Notes: generated by a model not told the origin, from the sequence alone. A stretch of 64,000 nucleotides of DNA from Chara braunii (GCA_003427395.1 BFEA01000550.1:171195-235194), one strand, 5' to 3'. Positions 9,859-20,749 are shown, counted from the first letter of the stretch. Translations and numbers: made by a program.

Positions 9859-10317
9859 GAAGCTAGTGGGTTTGATCTAGACCACTCCTCCTCTAGCTCA
9901 TCTAAGGACTCAAACACATTCATCAAACAGAGGCTCGATGGGTCTGAATATGTTTGCGGGACGACGCTGGAGTCAGTAGCTTGGGCCATCTCTCGAGATG
10001 GTGAGGGTGTATCCACCACCTCCACCCTAGCAGGAACAACTATTATTCCTACTGGCCCGACGTGTTTCCCGGAGCAGTGCCAGAAGTACTAGCTGCATTG
10101 CTACCGACGAGATGGGAGGATCCCAACGCCTGCCCCATCGTAGGCAATCGTGACAGTTCGGCCGTTTGGCAGACAGAGTGAAGATATTTTGATTGTACGC
10201 CATTTGAGTGTCGCTATGAGTGTAAGTCATTTTCTTACCCTTGACGAGTCAACTCACTCTGTCTCGTCGTTGGATGGAAGTCAAGTCAGCCTGTGTTGAT
10301 CTTTGAACGAGTGGTAT

Positions 10318-10892
10318 GCATGATTGTATCAATTTTAGAGGATAAGTTAACTTACATTAACCCGAATCTTCTTTATTTAAAAGTGTTTTGTTTTTGAGTA
10401 ACTCTTGATTGTCTTTGAAAGAAGGGACTACGATTGATTGAGAATTTCTTACGCTTAGGTTATCACGTCCTAGTCGACCGGCGTACGTTCTGATTCCTGG
10501 GAGATCAGCGCCCCAGGGACGGACGACGATCGAGTTCACTTTGGCGTTCAACCATGCGTACCTATGCTACAGCGAACGAGCAAACGCCCTCGGCCGGCCT
10601 ACCTCTGCAATTGCATTATAAAAACTTTCGCACGTGGGTCGGTAGCTCGGCGGGGATACGCCCCTAAGGGTGGTGACAGCCCCTTAGGGAAGGTAAGTTG
10701 TGCCCTGCGAGAACCTATCCTGTCGTAGGGGACCGCGGGATGTACAACTGGCGCACTCGCCGAAGCGGTGAAGGGTCGACGCGGGTTACTGTGTCGTCCC
10801 CGAGTTGTCTCTAAAAGATTGAAAGCCTAAGTTTCTCCTGCGTGACGCGGCCGGGAGGGCCCTCGCTCGCGTGGGGGCCGATGCGCTCGACA
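10318..10892 (+). mobile_element. 5' LTR of gypsy family B, copy 1
   Basis: The reverse complement of this block matches 26951-27495, the 5' LTR of the inverted copy 2. Shared parts are gagggcgtttgctcg, a TATA-like stretch and the end gcgctcgaca. The LTR ends in CA two bases before the primer-binding site. The left edge is set near TGATTGTATCAATTTT because copy 2 ends at the matching aaaattgata. That edge is approximate. Confidence 0.75.
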
Positions 10893-10894
10893 TG

Positions 10895-10912
10895 TGGCGC
10901 CGTTGCCGGGGA
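10895..10912 (+). other. Primer-binding site, tRNA-Asp type
   Basis: TGGCGCCGTTGCCGGGGA lies two bases after the LTR end. This is the classical PBS of plant Athila/Tat-like gypsy elements, which prime from tRNA-Asp. The copy at 26931-26948 is a mutated version at the same spacing. Confidence 0.85.
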
Positions 10913-11101
10913 TAACGGCAAACTACCGTTGTCCCTGGTGGAACAACACTCGGGAATGGAACAAGTAAAAGGTTATGCTCTAGTGGTTGTCTAAAAGAAA
11001 AGGTTAGTAATCTCTGAACTTCTACAAATGTAAGGAAGAAACCGTAATAGATGCCACCAAGCTCCTAGACTGAATTCTTCGGTTTATGTTTTGGTCTCTA
11101 G

Positions 11102-11545
11102 ATGGACAGTGTTGCAGGACGTCACGATAACGTCGACGATGGGAGGAACGACATTCGAGAACTGGCGCGGGTCATCCGGCAGTCGCAGCGAGAGCCCTAC
11201 CCCAAGATTGATGTTTCGTTGTTCGATGGGAATCATGCCTCCTCTTGGGCTGATAAGTTTGAACAGTTGGGATATAGCAATGAATGGACGGACGAGAAGT
11301 TGCTTCGCAAGGTGGAGTACCGGGACGAGATCGATGAGTTGGTGCGAATCTCCCGAGATTGGTCTGATTTTAAGGCGCAATTGCTAGAGAAGTACCAGCT
11401 TAGCGATCGGTTGCTCGACCTACAGGATTTGAGGGCGATGGATCGTAAAAAGTTTGGTACTACCAAACATTTTTTATCGGAATTTGAGCATGTGGCTCGC
11501 GTAATCCCAGACTTATCACAAAGATCGTTGTCTCATCTTCCTTGA
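11102..11545 (+). pseudogene. gag N-terminal part, family B copy 1
   Basis: The 147-codon frame contains PKIDVSLFDGNHASSWADKFEQLG and a region ending FLSEFEHVARVIPDL, typical of the capsid-like retrotransposon gag domain. The homologous segment of copy 2 (26118-26408) shares FDGN, WADKFEQLG, LLDL and the HxLxEFE end. Gag forms the particle that packages the RNA. A frameshift near 11540 separates it from the next segment, which resumes at about 11545. Confidence 0.8.
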
Positions 11546-12212
11546 CAACTTCAACGACGTCGAGCAATCGAAGTTGGTTGAAGGGATGCAAGGGAGGTGT
11601 GACTGGACTAAGGTCCGGCAAAATGCGCTGGTGGGGAAGTTTGATGATATCCTCTACCGGCTGTTGAGGCAGCAAAAGGAGGAACGGGAAAAAGGGAAGC
11701 TGGGAGAGGTGAAGGACACTGAGATTTACAAAACTTTGACCTGCATGAGAGAGATGATGGAGGGCATGAAAGAGGAAAGGTTGAAGCTTCAAGTCATGCT
11801 GGCCAAAGAGAAGAAGAGTAAAAGGAAAGGGAAAGGGCCAGTGGAAGAAGAAAGTGACAGTGAGAGCGAGGAGGGAAAGGAGCCGCCTCGTAAATTGACA
11901 AAGGCGGAGAGGAAGACCTTAAATCATATTCGAGGTGGACAGGGGACCTCCCGTAAACAAGGGAAGAACGGTGGGCAAAATAATCAAGGAGGGAATGGCA
12001 GTGCTGGCGGTGGTTCGGCAGGACAAAGTTCTCAAGATCAAGGGCAGTTCCAGCCGCAGGGTGGACGAGGCCGCGGTAAAGGCCGCGGGAACGGACAACG
12101 AAATCGTTGGGCGTGGCAGCAAGAGCCCACATGTAACTATTGTGCAGAAAAAGGTCATACTATGCAGTTTTGTCAACTATTATCAAAAGATGAGAAAGAA
12201 GGGATAGTCTGA
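11546..12212 (+). pseudogene. gag C-terminal part with CCHC zinc knuckle, family B copy 1
   Basis: After the frameshift the protein continues LDNFNDVEQSKLVEGM, then a lysine/glutamate-rich stretch and a Gly/Gln/Arg-rich stretch. It ends with CNYCAEKGHTMQFC, a perfect CX2CX4HX4C zinc knuckle that binds nucleic acid in retroelement gag. A stop follows at 12210-12212 and coding resumes in another frame at about 12213. Confidence 0.85.
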
Positions 12213-12721
12213 TCGACCCCAACATTGAGGGGGGTATGAGGAAGGAGGCGTTTCGCCGAATGGGTCGTCCCCTTCCGGCGACGTTCCGAATTGCTTCTCC
12301 GGAAGAAGCGCGGTTGGCCGAGGTCGAGGAGGTCATGGCATCGTTACATATTAACGACTTGCCTGTGGAACCGGAAGGGTTTAGGGAACAAGTGGTGGAA
12401 CGAGCACAAACCATCACTAGGTGGCTTGCCCGATGCCGGGACTCCATCATCCGACTTTGCGTGGACATGGAGGAAGTCTGGCCTGGATTGCTAAATGTCT
12501 TTCTCTTTGGCGAGCGGGGTGATAAAAGGGAAGATGTATCTGGCCAAGCAGGGACGTCGGCTCCAAGAGAATTATCGCAAACTAGGTCGATGGTAAGCAC
12601 GATGCAACCCAGGCCTGTGCTAAAGAGAAGTGCTCCGACCGTAGCCGTTCAGACTCGGATGCGGCGACGAAGCGAGCAGCTTCAGAAGGAAAAAGGGTCT
12701 CAAAAGGCAGTGGAAGAATAG
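12213..12721 (+). pseudogene. gag-pol linker, family B copy 1
   Basis: The frame runs from IDPNIEGGMRKEAFRRMG through an acidic helical region to the stop at 12719-12721. Beyond the stop the same frame keeps an acidic, plausible protein (ENNEDNEDEKLRAEEEE) until a frameshift near 12880. I recognise no domain. Position places it between gag and protease. Confidence 0.55.
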
Positions 12722-12734
12722 CCTATCCCCATTA

Positions 12735-13724
12735 GTGAAAACAATGAGGATAATGAGGATGAGAAATTGCGGGCCGAAGAGGAAGAACGGGCTCGTCATT
12801 GTGCGTTGGAAAGGGAACCTGAGAAAGGGAAAGCCGAGGCAAGCGAGGGAGGAACCACGAAAGAAGAAAAACATTTATTCGATCCCCGTGGAACAGGGAA
12901 TCGATATCGAGCGACTTGTTGATAAGATCCTGGAGAGTCCGCGCGACTTGGTCACGATGAAGGAAATTTTGGTGGTGTCGCCAAAAATTCAAGAAGAATT
13001 TAAACAACGAATGACTCGGAAGAGAGTCATGACTGTTAAGCTCGGCGAAGTCATTCCGCCGGAAGCTAACTGGTCCCCACATGGGACGAAAATGGATTGG
13101 CGAAGTGTGTCGACCGGTCATTTAAAGGTCCAGATTGGACAAAAAAAATACTCGGCACTAGTGGATGATGGGGCCGAGATGAACATCATTCGCAAACGTC
13201 ATGCCATCAGGGCTGGGTTGAAGATCAACCGAGACAACTACGGGTTTTTGGTGGGAGCCAGCGGATCGACTCCATTCTGTGGAACAGCCAGTGACGTTCT
13301 CGTCACGGTTGGAAAAGTCAAGGTCCATTCGTATTTCTATGTGTTACCTAGAGTGGAACATGAGGTGCTTCTGAGGAGGGCATTCCTATGTCGGTCGGAA
13401 AGCATCATCATTAACAAGCATGATGGAACTATGTTTGTGATCCTTTGCGATACTGTTTGCGGCTACTACGAGGTGGTCAAGTGTGCGAATACTGGACCCT
13501 ATTGCTCGCGGAACCGGCTGAATCCGGAATTGTATACCTTCCAGGAGTCAGAAAAGTTGAGAAGGGAGAAGGAATCGTTAGAGTCGTCGTCGAATCCTCG
13601 TGAGTTCTCGCTGACCCTGCCTGATATTGGGCAGGCAATCGATTTTGTGTCGATACATGTGGCGATCGATCCAAATGTGGTGCAAGCATTGACGGAGATC
13701 ATCACGGATACCGGAAGTGCATGA
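12735..13724 (+). pseudogene. Aspartic protease region, family B copy 1
   Basis: The real coding in this frame starts near YSIPVEQGIDIERLVDKIL. Residues about 136-150 hold ALVDDGAEMNII, the retropepsin active site. It reads D-D-G where D-S/T-G is usual. Flanking strands (VQIGQKKY, GSTPFCGTASDVLVTVG, VEHEVLLRRAFL) match the protease of copy 2 at 23964-24263. The C-terminal 90 residues have no recognised domain. It ends in TGA at 13722. Confidence 0.7.
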
Positions 13725-13858
13725 ACTATGAGCCTTGTTGACTCCCCGCCGGAGGGGAATAGGGGAGAAGATCAGAAATTGCCCTCCACTCGACAGGGTC
13801 CTTTTTTACAAGACGCAGGCCTGACACCGACGCAAAATGTAAGTACAAGAAAGTAGGC

Positions 13859-14972
13859 GTGAAGGCAAAGTCGGTGCTTGTTCTGATCACTCAGGAGGAG
13901 GAAGTCTATTATCGTGAGGAGTGGGAGTGGATCAGAGAAATGAAGGAGAGAGGTGAAAAAGGGCCATGCCGATTAACCAAGGAAAGAGTGGACAGTATGA
14001 TCATTGGGGAGGAGGACCTTCTTACTGAGCAGGAAAAGGGATATATCATCGATATATTGAGGGAGGAACATCCGCCTATGCATTTGATGATGATGAGCGA
14101 GGAAGGTTGGATATTGATTAGATCCCGATGATCAGAGTTCATATTATACCACATGAGCCATGGAATGTAAGAGGGCCACGTTATCCGAATCTGAAAGATC
14201 ATCGTAAAGTGGTCGCGTATCTTGATGGGAAGATCCGGACAAGGTTGCAGATTATTCTTACGGTTCGTATGTATCTCCATGGTTCTGTTTCATCAAACCG
14301 AATGGTACTCTGCGATGGATTCAGGACCTCCAGAAGTTGAATTCAATGACAGTGAGGGATGCAGGTGGACTCCCACATGCAGAACTATTGTCGGAGTCTT
14401 GTGCAGGGAGGTCTATCATCACCCTGATCGATTTATATTCCGGGTATGATTAATTTCCCATTTACACTGCGGATCGGCCCAAGATGGCAATGCACACTCC
14501 TTGCGGGTTGATCCATATGTGTGTGGCGCCGCAGGGGTGGATGAATGTCGTCACCATTGTTCAGAGATATATGACGAGGGTTATGCAACCTTATTGTCCT
14601 CACATAACTTCGCCGTATACTGACGACTTGGCTATTCCAGGGCCTCGAACGAAAGACCTAGCGGAGGTGTTGTTGGGCATTCGCCGCTTTGTCTGGGAGC
14701 ACATCAATGATGTGGTGAAAGTCCTTAAGAGGTTTAAGGAGTTTAATCTCACAGCTAGTGGGATTAAGTCTCGACATTGTATGAAGAAAGCAGTGATCTT
14801 GGGATTCCTTTGCGACGAGAAAGGTCGCCGGCCGGATGCGAAGAAGACTAATAAAATCTTGGAATGGCCGACCCCTTTCAAGTCGATCACAGATGTGCGA
14901 AGTTTCCTTGGAACCTATGGATTTTGGCGCATCTTCATCCGCAGGTTTGCTGCCAGAGTGGAGCACTTGTGA
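13859..14972 (+). pseudogene. Reverse transcriptase, family B copy 1
   Basis: Several frames are needed. 13859-14131 gives the pre-RT linker. Another frame then carries GPYVSPWFCFIKPNGTLRW and IDLYSGYD (fingers/palm). 14484-14972 gives IHMCVAPQG, the intact catalytic YTDDLAI and the connection FLGTYGFWRIFIRRFA. It stops with TGA at 14970-14972, in frame with the following RNase H. Both YxDD aspartates are present, unlike in copy 2. Frameshifts make it non-functional as read. Confidence 0.8.
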
Positions 14973-14978
14973 AAGCTT

Positions 14979-16172
14979 GTGCGCAAAGGCCAAAAGTGGG
15001 AATGGGGTCCGAAGCAGCAAGCGGTCGTGGAGGACATAAAGACTGAGTTTCGTCAGGGCAGATTGATCCTTGGAGTTTCGATCTTCGTCGATGATAGGGA
15101 CCGTCCTTTTGTTATTGAAACTGATGCGGGGCCCACAGCCCTAGGAGGGGTCTTGATTCAGAAGGATGCTGAAGGGCAGGAAAGACCTCTTATATTTGAG
15201 AGCAGGACTCTGAATGCTGCTGAAAGGAACTACTCCCAGTTCAAAAATGAAACTTTGGCTGTGCTTCATCGTCTCCGTATCTTTCAGAATTATGTGTTCG
15301 GTAGACGCTTCATCCTGCGGGTGGATCCGACTGCATTGGCTCAATCCTTAAGGAATTATTCACCTGCTCATCCCACCATTGCACGATGGTTGACTTATAT
15401 TTGGATGTTTGACTTTGCAATTGAGCGGATTTCGGGGAATCAGGATCGTGCTGACGGGTTGAGTCGGGTTGAATGGGATCCAGAGTTGGATCAAGCAGAA
15501 TCAGTTCCGGTCGATGCGTTTCTGAAGGAAGAAGAGTCACGATTGACTATTAATTATCTTACCTACATGACTGATGTGACCACTCGACATGGGAGATCGA
15601 TGTGGAATGCTCCTATCTGTCACAAGGTACGATCAAAGCTCGTGATGGAAGAGCCTTTCATTGAGGAGGATCCATGGGGCGAGCAAACCTCAGAGGAGAT
15701 GATGAGGTTGACTTTGACCGATGACACCGACCTTGTGCTTGATCCACTGACAATTGAACAGGGCCATAGGCAGGCTGATGACACTTTCCAGACCATTGGA
15801 AGGATGTCATTCATCATGAACTTGTTAGTTCATGAGGATCACCTGAGATTGATGAATGCAGAGGAAGGAGTCAGTGAGGTCAAGGAGGCGTTTAAGGGAA
15901 AGGAGTACGAAGGAAAATATAAGAAGATAGGTATGTGGTTGAATTGGGAATTGGACGAAAGCGAGGTTGATCCGGTTGTGCGAGAGAAAAGCAAAGGATT
16001 CGTTGTTCGTGATGGTCACCTTTTTAAGAAAGCAGCTGATGGCGTTCCTAAGAGGGTGGTACGAGGAACCTCCAGACAATTGGATGTGATTATTGATCTG
16101 CATGATGGGTCAGCCGGCGGACACAGATCTGCGCGGGTAACTCTGAACAAGATCCAACGTCCTTATTTCTAG
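14979..16172 (+). pseudogene. RNase H and integrase zinc-binding region, family B copy 1
   Basis: This is the longest open frame here (397 codons). It starts with KWEWGPKQQAVVEDIK and continues through the RNase H strands VIETDAGPTALGGVL, NYSQFKNETLAVLHRL and RISGNQDRADGLSRV. After a long acidic linker it reaches a DLHDGSAGGHRSARVTLNKI segment that belongs to the integrase HHCC finger. It ends in TAG at 16170-16172 and the integrase core continues in the same frame. Confidence 0.85.
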
Positions 16173-16178
16173 GAAGGG

Positions 16179-16928
16179 ATGAGCAAGATGGTGATTGACT
16201 TTTGTAAGTCTTATTTCCCTTGCCAACAGAGGTCTAATATCCGCTACCTCGAACCCCTAAATCCACGTTATGTGGCAGAGCCGGATGCGGTAGTGCATTT
16301 GGATCTCTTAGTAATGCCACCTGGGATAAATGGGTACAGGTATATCTTTGATGCAAGGGACAATTTGACTCGGTTCGTTGATGGTCGTGCCATTCGCGAA
16401 CGTACTAGGTCAGTCTTGGCGGAGTGCATTGAGGAATATTACCTTCGTTATCCATTTGTTCAGGAGATTGTTATGGATCGAGGAGACGAATTTCGAGCCA
16501 AGGAGGTGCAAACGCTCTTGAAAAGACTTGGGGTGAGTTTCAGTTATACGACGAGAGCGCATCCCCAGACCAATGCACCAGTGGAACGAGGACATGCCAC
16601 CTTGTCTAACTTGTTGGCTAAATGATGTAAGGGGGAACCATCAAGATGGCCAATTTATTTGAGGGCGGTTCCAATTGAGAACATCCTGACCACTTGGCAG
16701 AGGCAGGATGTGGAAACGAAACTTTCGACGGAGGAGTTGTTGGAATTAAGGGCAAGACAAATCATGGTAACTGAAGAACGGATTGAGGATGTGACTGTGT
16801 CTACTTCTGAAAGTAGGCAAGATGACAAGGAAAGATGGGATAAGAGGCCACATGTACGAAAAGAACCGTTGGGGACATTGTCGTGTTGTATGATATGTCG
16901 TTGGAAAAACAGTGGTCCAGGAAACTAG
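16179..16928 (+). pseudogene. Integrase core, family B copy 1
   Basis: It holds the second half of the zinc finger (CKSYFPCQQ), the first Asp in VHLDLLVMPPG, the second in VMDRGDEFRA and the Glu in APVERGHATL, so D,D,E are present. A TGA at 16623-16625 interrupts the frame, which then continues in the same phase to 16928. Coding moves by frameshift near 16870 to the C-terminal piece. Confidence 0.8.
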
Positions 16929-17068
16929 ACAGTCGGTGGTTGGGACCATATCGGGTCATTAGGAAAACAAAGCATGGGGTGTACGAAATAGAAGAGTTGG
17001 ATGGGTCTCGGAGTAGGAATTGGGTATCAGGTGCACATCTACAAAAGTTCATTCCAAGAGTTAAGTGA
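16883..17068 (+). pseudogene. Integrase C-terminal domain, family B copy 1
   Basis: The segment includes SRWLGPYRVIRKTKHGVYEI and GAHLQKFIPRVK, the GPY/F-type module of gypsy integrases. There is no chromodomain. It ends in TGA at 17066-17068, eleven bases before the polypurine tract, as expected for the end of pol. Confidence 0.75.
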
Positions 17069-17078
17069 AAACTTCTTA

Positions 17079-17102
17079 GAAAGGAAGGGTGGAGGAGGTA
17101 AT
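17079..17102 (+). other. Polypurine tract and candidate 3' LTR start, family B copy 1
   Basis: A purine run (gaaaggaagggtggaggagg) is followed at 17103 by TGATGGCATCAATTTTGG. This matches the first 18 bases of the 5' LTR (TGATTGTATCAATTTTAG, 10321) at 14 positions. Similarity does not continue, so the 3' LTR is rearranged, very diverged or absent. Confidence 0.5.
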
Positions 17103-18775
17103 TGATGGCATCAATTTTGGTAATTCTTTTTTGCTTTGTATTGTGGTTCAGTTGGTTCTGACTTTTGTCTTAGGCTAACCAAGGAAATAACTTTTGGGTA
17201 ATAACTGCAATCACAACTTATGAGGATAAGTGGAGTATTTGTGATTTCAGTTCGCGATTAATTGTAAACTATTAATAAAAGTATTGGGGTTGGAAGGTTA
17301 TCAATGAGATTGTGACTCCTGTTGTAAGGAAGTAATTTGTGCCTTACTGTCACAAACGATTGTAAGACAAGTGTGATATCCTTCTCACAATTGTTACTAT
17401 GCATGAGAGGTATTGAAAATTGTTTGTAAAGTAAATGAGTGGTACCAAAGGATTAAAAGACCTGGAACTCTTGTGAAATTTCGTGTATGTGATTATGAAC
17501 GTGAGATTTTGTAAGTGTAAGTCTAACGAGACGATCTGTACTTGGGACATATGCTTGACTGCAATAACATGTGTTATTCGTCGGACATGTGGTTCAATTG
17601 TTTGCCATGCCTTATGACTTGGTGTTGTATTAATTGTCATACAGTGAGGAATCCTAATGTTGTGAGCCCCATAAACGGTACAAAGACCTGCGCCGAAACT
17701 TTTGCTTCGTGGTGAATGGGGTCGCCTCGACTTTATAGCCAGGTCTAATCAGCTTAGGTCATAAGGGAGGGGTAGTTCAGCCTTGCAAGTAGGGTACTAA
17801 CAAATGTATAACACTGGAATCGGAGGGGAAGTGGTGAGGCTCGAGTCTAAAGCGGGGCTTGACTTCGACATGTTATCCTTTATGGATTACACCACTCCTC
17901 GACACATTCACAACACATGTAGGAGATAAGTCATGCATGATGATTAAGTTGGAGTGGGAAATAACCGCACTGGACAAGGACTTTTGAAAGGATGATTTCT
18001 CTCTGGGATAGTGTCGGCACATGCTGTAGTATAGTGTGAGTATCCTTTTGTTTCGTGGGAGGCCTAGGTTAAACTACTGGCAGCGAGAGACATGCTGAGG
18101 TGTTGGGAATGCATCCCCTTGAACATGAGAGGCCCAGGTTAAATTTCAGTGTGTTGTAATGATGATAGACCCGCAGGGGGTTAAGCCTGACGAGACCTAG
18201 ACCGGGGGTTATAGCCTGAAAAGAGTCTCATCAGCAGGATAAACCTCACCCATCTATGAGAGACTAAACGAAGGATGAGTGGCCGCCAGTGGGATGATGT
18301 TGGGATCATTCTTCTAAAATGTTCTTGTAATTCCTCAGGTTGGGTAAAGCCAACGGTGGATTCCAGATTCCAGGGAAAGGCCTGTCAGAGGTTATTTCTG
18401 GCCCCATTCCAACTCGTGACTGAATGAAAGTGCTTTCGAAGGAAGGTTCGAAAGAATTAATAGGCTAGAAAACCTCTGTGTTGAAGGCTTGAAAGCAAAC
18501 CTCTGTCTATTAAAGGCTTGAAAGTAAGCCCTTCTTGTTGATGTTATCGTAAGTAATGGAGTCTGCACGGAGTATTTCATAACGAGTGCCCGAAAGATCA
18601 TAAAGGGAAAGAAAGACGAACAATGGAAACATCGCTCCTCACGTATGAGTATGTAAAATCTGAATTGATTCCAGATATATTGTGATTATATGATATATTT
18701 GTGAGATCTTATAAAGACTCCCCCTTGTATTGCTTATGATAAGCGAGGAGGACATCGCTTAATGGGGGGGGGGAA
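17103..18775. other. Unassigned non-coding DNA
   Basis: AT-rich at first, then mixed. There are no credible ORFs. A short internal repeat (gaaggcttgaaag and variants) occurs at 18430-18540, and a G run at 18764-18772. It may be a long 3' untranslated region or a decayed LTR. Confidence 0.4.
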
Positions 18776-18778
18776 GGC

Positions 18779-19412
18779 TGTCGGGACAGAAACCTCTGTG
18801 AGGGTTTTTGCCCGAGTTTTTCAAGGTCAGACTATGTTCGACTCTTTTCACTGGATTTTAGGAACATGATGAGATTGACATTGCCAAAGTTATTCAGACC
18901 AACCCTATAACTGAGAGACCTAAAGCCTGACGTCGTTGACGTAGGACGTCGTTGACGTGTGACGTCATCGACGTTCGGCACTGTCGTCCGCGGTTCTTGA
19001 CAAGGCCGCAGTAGTGTGCGGTCATGGGAAAACTAAAGTTAGACCTAGTCTACCTAAAATTATGACGCGCGACTGCTAAGCCGCGCGATTCAGGGCCTAA
19101 GTAGGCTAAAAACAGGGGTGCACCGGGTATAGAGCCGGGACGCAGGAGGAATAGGAAGTCTGGGCCTGCTAGGTTGGGTTTTGAACCAGAAGGCCACCTA
19201 GCCGGTGTCGAGGCCTACCCGGTTAGGTGATTACCAAGCCACAATAGCGCAGCTAACCTGTAAGTCATGGCCAGTAAGTAGCGTCCGCGACGCCTCGAAC
19301 AGGCGAGGCCGACAAGGCCACAGGCTGGGGGAACCCGTCGTGCTACTAAGGGATGGTCAACCAAGCTCCACAGCCCTTCAAGTAGGAGGGCTGCTCTAAC
19401 TACAACCGTAGT
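18779..19412 (+). mobile_element. Possible LTR start with bZIP-type repeats
   Basis: A purine tract (aatgggggggggaaggc) precedes TGTCGGGACAG, the layout of PPT followed by an LTR. The block contains three tandem 16-bp units at 18929-18976. No partner LTR was found in the window and the right end is unknown, so this is a weak call. Confidence 0.25.
18929..18976. promoter_or_regulatory. Three 16-bp repeats carrying TGACGT sites
   Basis: Units start at 18929, 18945 and 18961, each beginning GACGTC and carrying one or two ACGT cores. The third forms a perfect TGACGTCA (18960-18967). TGACG/ACGT clusters are binding sites of plant bZIP factors (as-1/CRE type). Enhancer function is inference. Confidence 0.4.
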
Positions 19413-19502
19413 AGGAGCCAGCCCAGAAGGTAAACACAACAAATTGATACCCCACAGATATGGGGATCGAATCCGTATGTAACCTTGGGCTGGCTCCTTT
19501 TT
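19413..19502. other. Long inverted repeat with inner hairpin and T run
   Basis: AGGAGCCAGCCCA (19413-19425) pairs perfectly with TGGGCTGGCTCCT (19486-19498), and a further AGGT/ACCT pairs inside. The loop contains CCCCA...TGGGG, a second hairpin. TTTTT follows directly, like an RNA polymerase III terminator. A B-box-like ggatcgaatcc lies in the loop. It may be a tRNA-like or SINE-derived RNA. Confidence 0.45.
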
Positions 19503-19609
19503 GGAGCAGCCGGGTGAGTTCAATGAGATCGTGCGGCTGGAATCAGACGCGCAGAAGAGGTTAGCATGGCCCCTGCGCAAGGATGGCACGCATAAATCGA
19601 GAAATGGGC

Positions 19610-19740
19610 CAATTTTTTTTTTTCTCTCGATCCCGGTAGGGGTCGAACTCGGGTATGTATTTCAACAGTTCGTGGGGGTACACCACGAAACGCGACCGCT
19701 GGCTTTAAGCAAACGGATTAATGATTTAGAAAAAAAAAAA
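19610..19740 (-). mobile_element. Possible tRNA-related SINE fragment
   Basis: On the minus strand a B-box-like gagttcgacccc lies in the expected context, with T runs at both ends on that strand or the other. The A box is weak. It resembles the loop of the structured repeat just upstream (ggggtcgaactcgggtatgt against ggggatcgaatccgtatgt). Confidence 0.3.
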
Positions 19741-19869
19741 AAAAACTAACACTAGAACTAAAAGCTAGCCCACACGAAGCGCCATGTGGCGCAGCATGAA
19801 GAAACCAGGGCGTTTTCAACCCCAATATTCTCGACAGCGCCCGATGAAACTGGCGACTATTCGACAAAG

Positions 19870-20060
19870 CGGTAAGTCGTTTTTTTTCTTCTTTTTTTTT
19901 TTTTTTTTCTTTTTTTTAGATTTTGTGCTAGTTTTTTTTTGGATTTTGTTTCCTTTGGGCACCCGTTCGTTTCAGACGAACGGGACACAAAAAAAAAATA
20001 AGAAAAAACAAGGAAAAAAAGGGAGAGAAAGAAAACAAAAAGGAAAAAAAAGGGGCATGG
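19870..20060. repeat. T-rich then A-rich low-complexity DNA
   Basis: Long T-rich runs to 19950 are followed by A/G-rich runs to 20055. The Phe-rich frame here is a translation of the T runs. Confidence 0.85.
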
Positions 20061-20192
20061 GGCCTCGCTGCACTACTCTCGAATATGCAAAGCGAGAGCG
20101 AATCTTCCGCTAGAATATGGAAAGATTAGCGGCCCTGATTTTTGTGTTTTGTGCATGTCGAAGAGCAGTGCAGCAAGCCCCATGATGTGCCA

Positions 20193-20245
20193 GATTGTTT
20201 CGTCGGACTCTCACCGACTCATCAGGAGGCTGAACCTCGACAGTC
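20193..20245 (-). ncRNA. Hammerhead ribozyme, type-III-like, best copy (C)
   Basis: On the minus strand, in order: GACTGT (helix III, 5' arm), cleavage triplet GTC, helix I hairpin GAGG-TTCAG-CCTC, core CTGATGA, helix II GTCGG-TGAGAGT-CCGAC, core GAAA, then ACAATC (helix III, 3' arm, sharing the A of GAAA; six pairs with one mismatch). All invariant core bases known for hammerheads are present. Cleavage is predicted after the C of GTC, between 20239 and 20238 on this strand. In plant retrozymes such ribozymes process multimeric RNA into circles. It was identified by eye. Activity is inference. Confidence 0.7.
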
Positions 20246-20298
20246 AGGATGAACAAATCCGAATGTATCTACTGCTAGAACACGAAAATATACAGCTA

Positions 20299-20324
20299 CA
20301 ACTACTACTACTACTACTACTACA
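20299..20324. repeat. (CTA)n microsatellite
   Basis: Eight or nine CTA/ACT units in a row. Confidence 0.95.
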
Positions 20325-20676
20325 AGGGGGAAGAGGGTCTACCTAACGGTGAACAGGAGAACGCAGCGACCAACAGGTAAGTCCCCTCGAATTCCTCTCT
20401 CTTTTCCCTGTAGGCCGACGACTGCGCCTGTTCGTTAAACCAACAGGCTGCAGAAACGACGCATGCACCAGGTGCTGTTTGCACCCGGGTACAAGGGCGC
20501 AGGGCAAGGGAAAGAGGGCCCTGTTGAGCTTGACTCTAGTTCGACTCTGTGAAATGGCTGTTCGCCTCTGGCAACGAGCAGCCTCACAGAGGTAGGGAAA
20601 AAAAAGGGAGTCGCGAATCTGTTTGCGATGCAGCGCCAGATGCAGAAGTAGAAGCATCTGGATCCTAAGATGACAA

Positions 20677-20701
20677 CAGACTGTTGAAATTCAACAGTCT
20701 G
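20677..20701. other. Perfect 12-bp palindrome with one-base centre
   Basis: cagactgttgaa, a, ttcaacagtctg. It lies about 190 bp upstream of a TATA-like box, at what may be the start of an LTR-like block. It could be a factor-binding site or a remnant terminus. Confidence 0.5.
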
Positions 20702-20749
20702 CTTTACCTGGCTTTATACAGCCAAGGCCAGATGCATTACCAAGGCCAG

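Larger units (their letters stand above)
6318..10092 (-). mobile_element. Decayed Ty3/gypsy retrotransposon (element 2)
   Basis: Reading leftwards, the order is protease, RT, RNase H, zinc-binding integrase, integrase core, C-terminal chromo-like tail: the Ty3/gypsy order. One frame covers 9858-7201, broken by stops at 9484, 9172, 8566 and 7867. A frameshift near 7200-7253 then moves to a second frame with a stop at 6948. Upstream of 9858 another frameshift links to a short gag-like remnant (to 10025). No LTR was assigned. Its 5' part is replaced by the family B LTR at about 10318. Confidence 0.85.
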
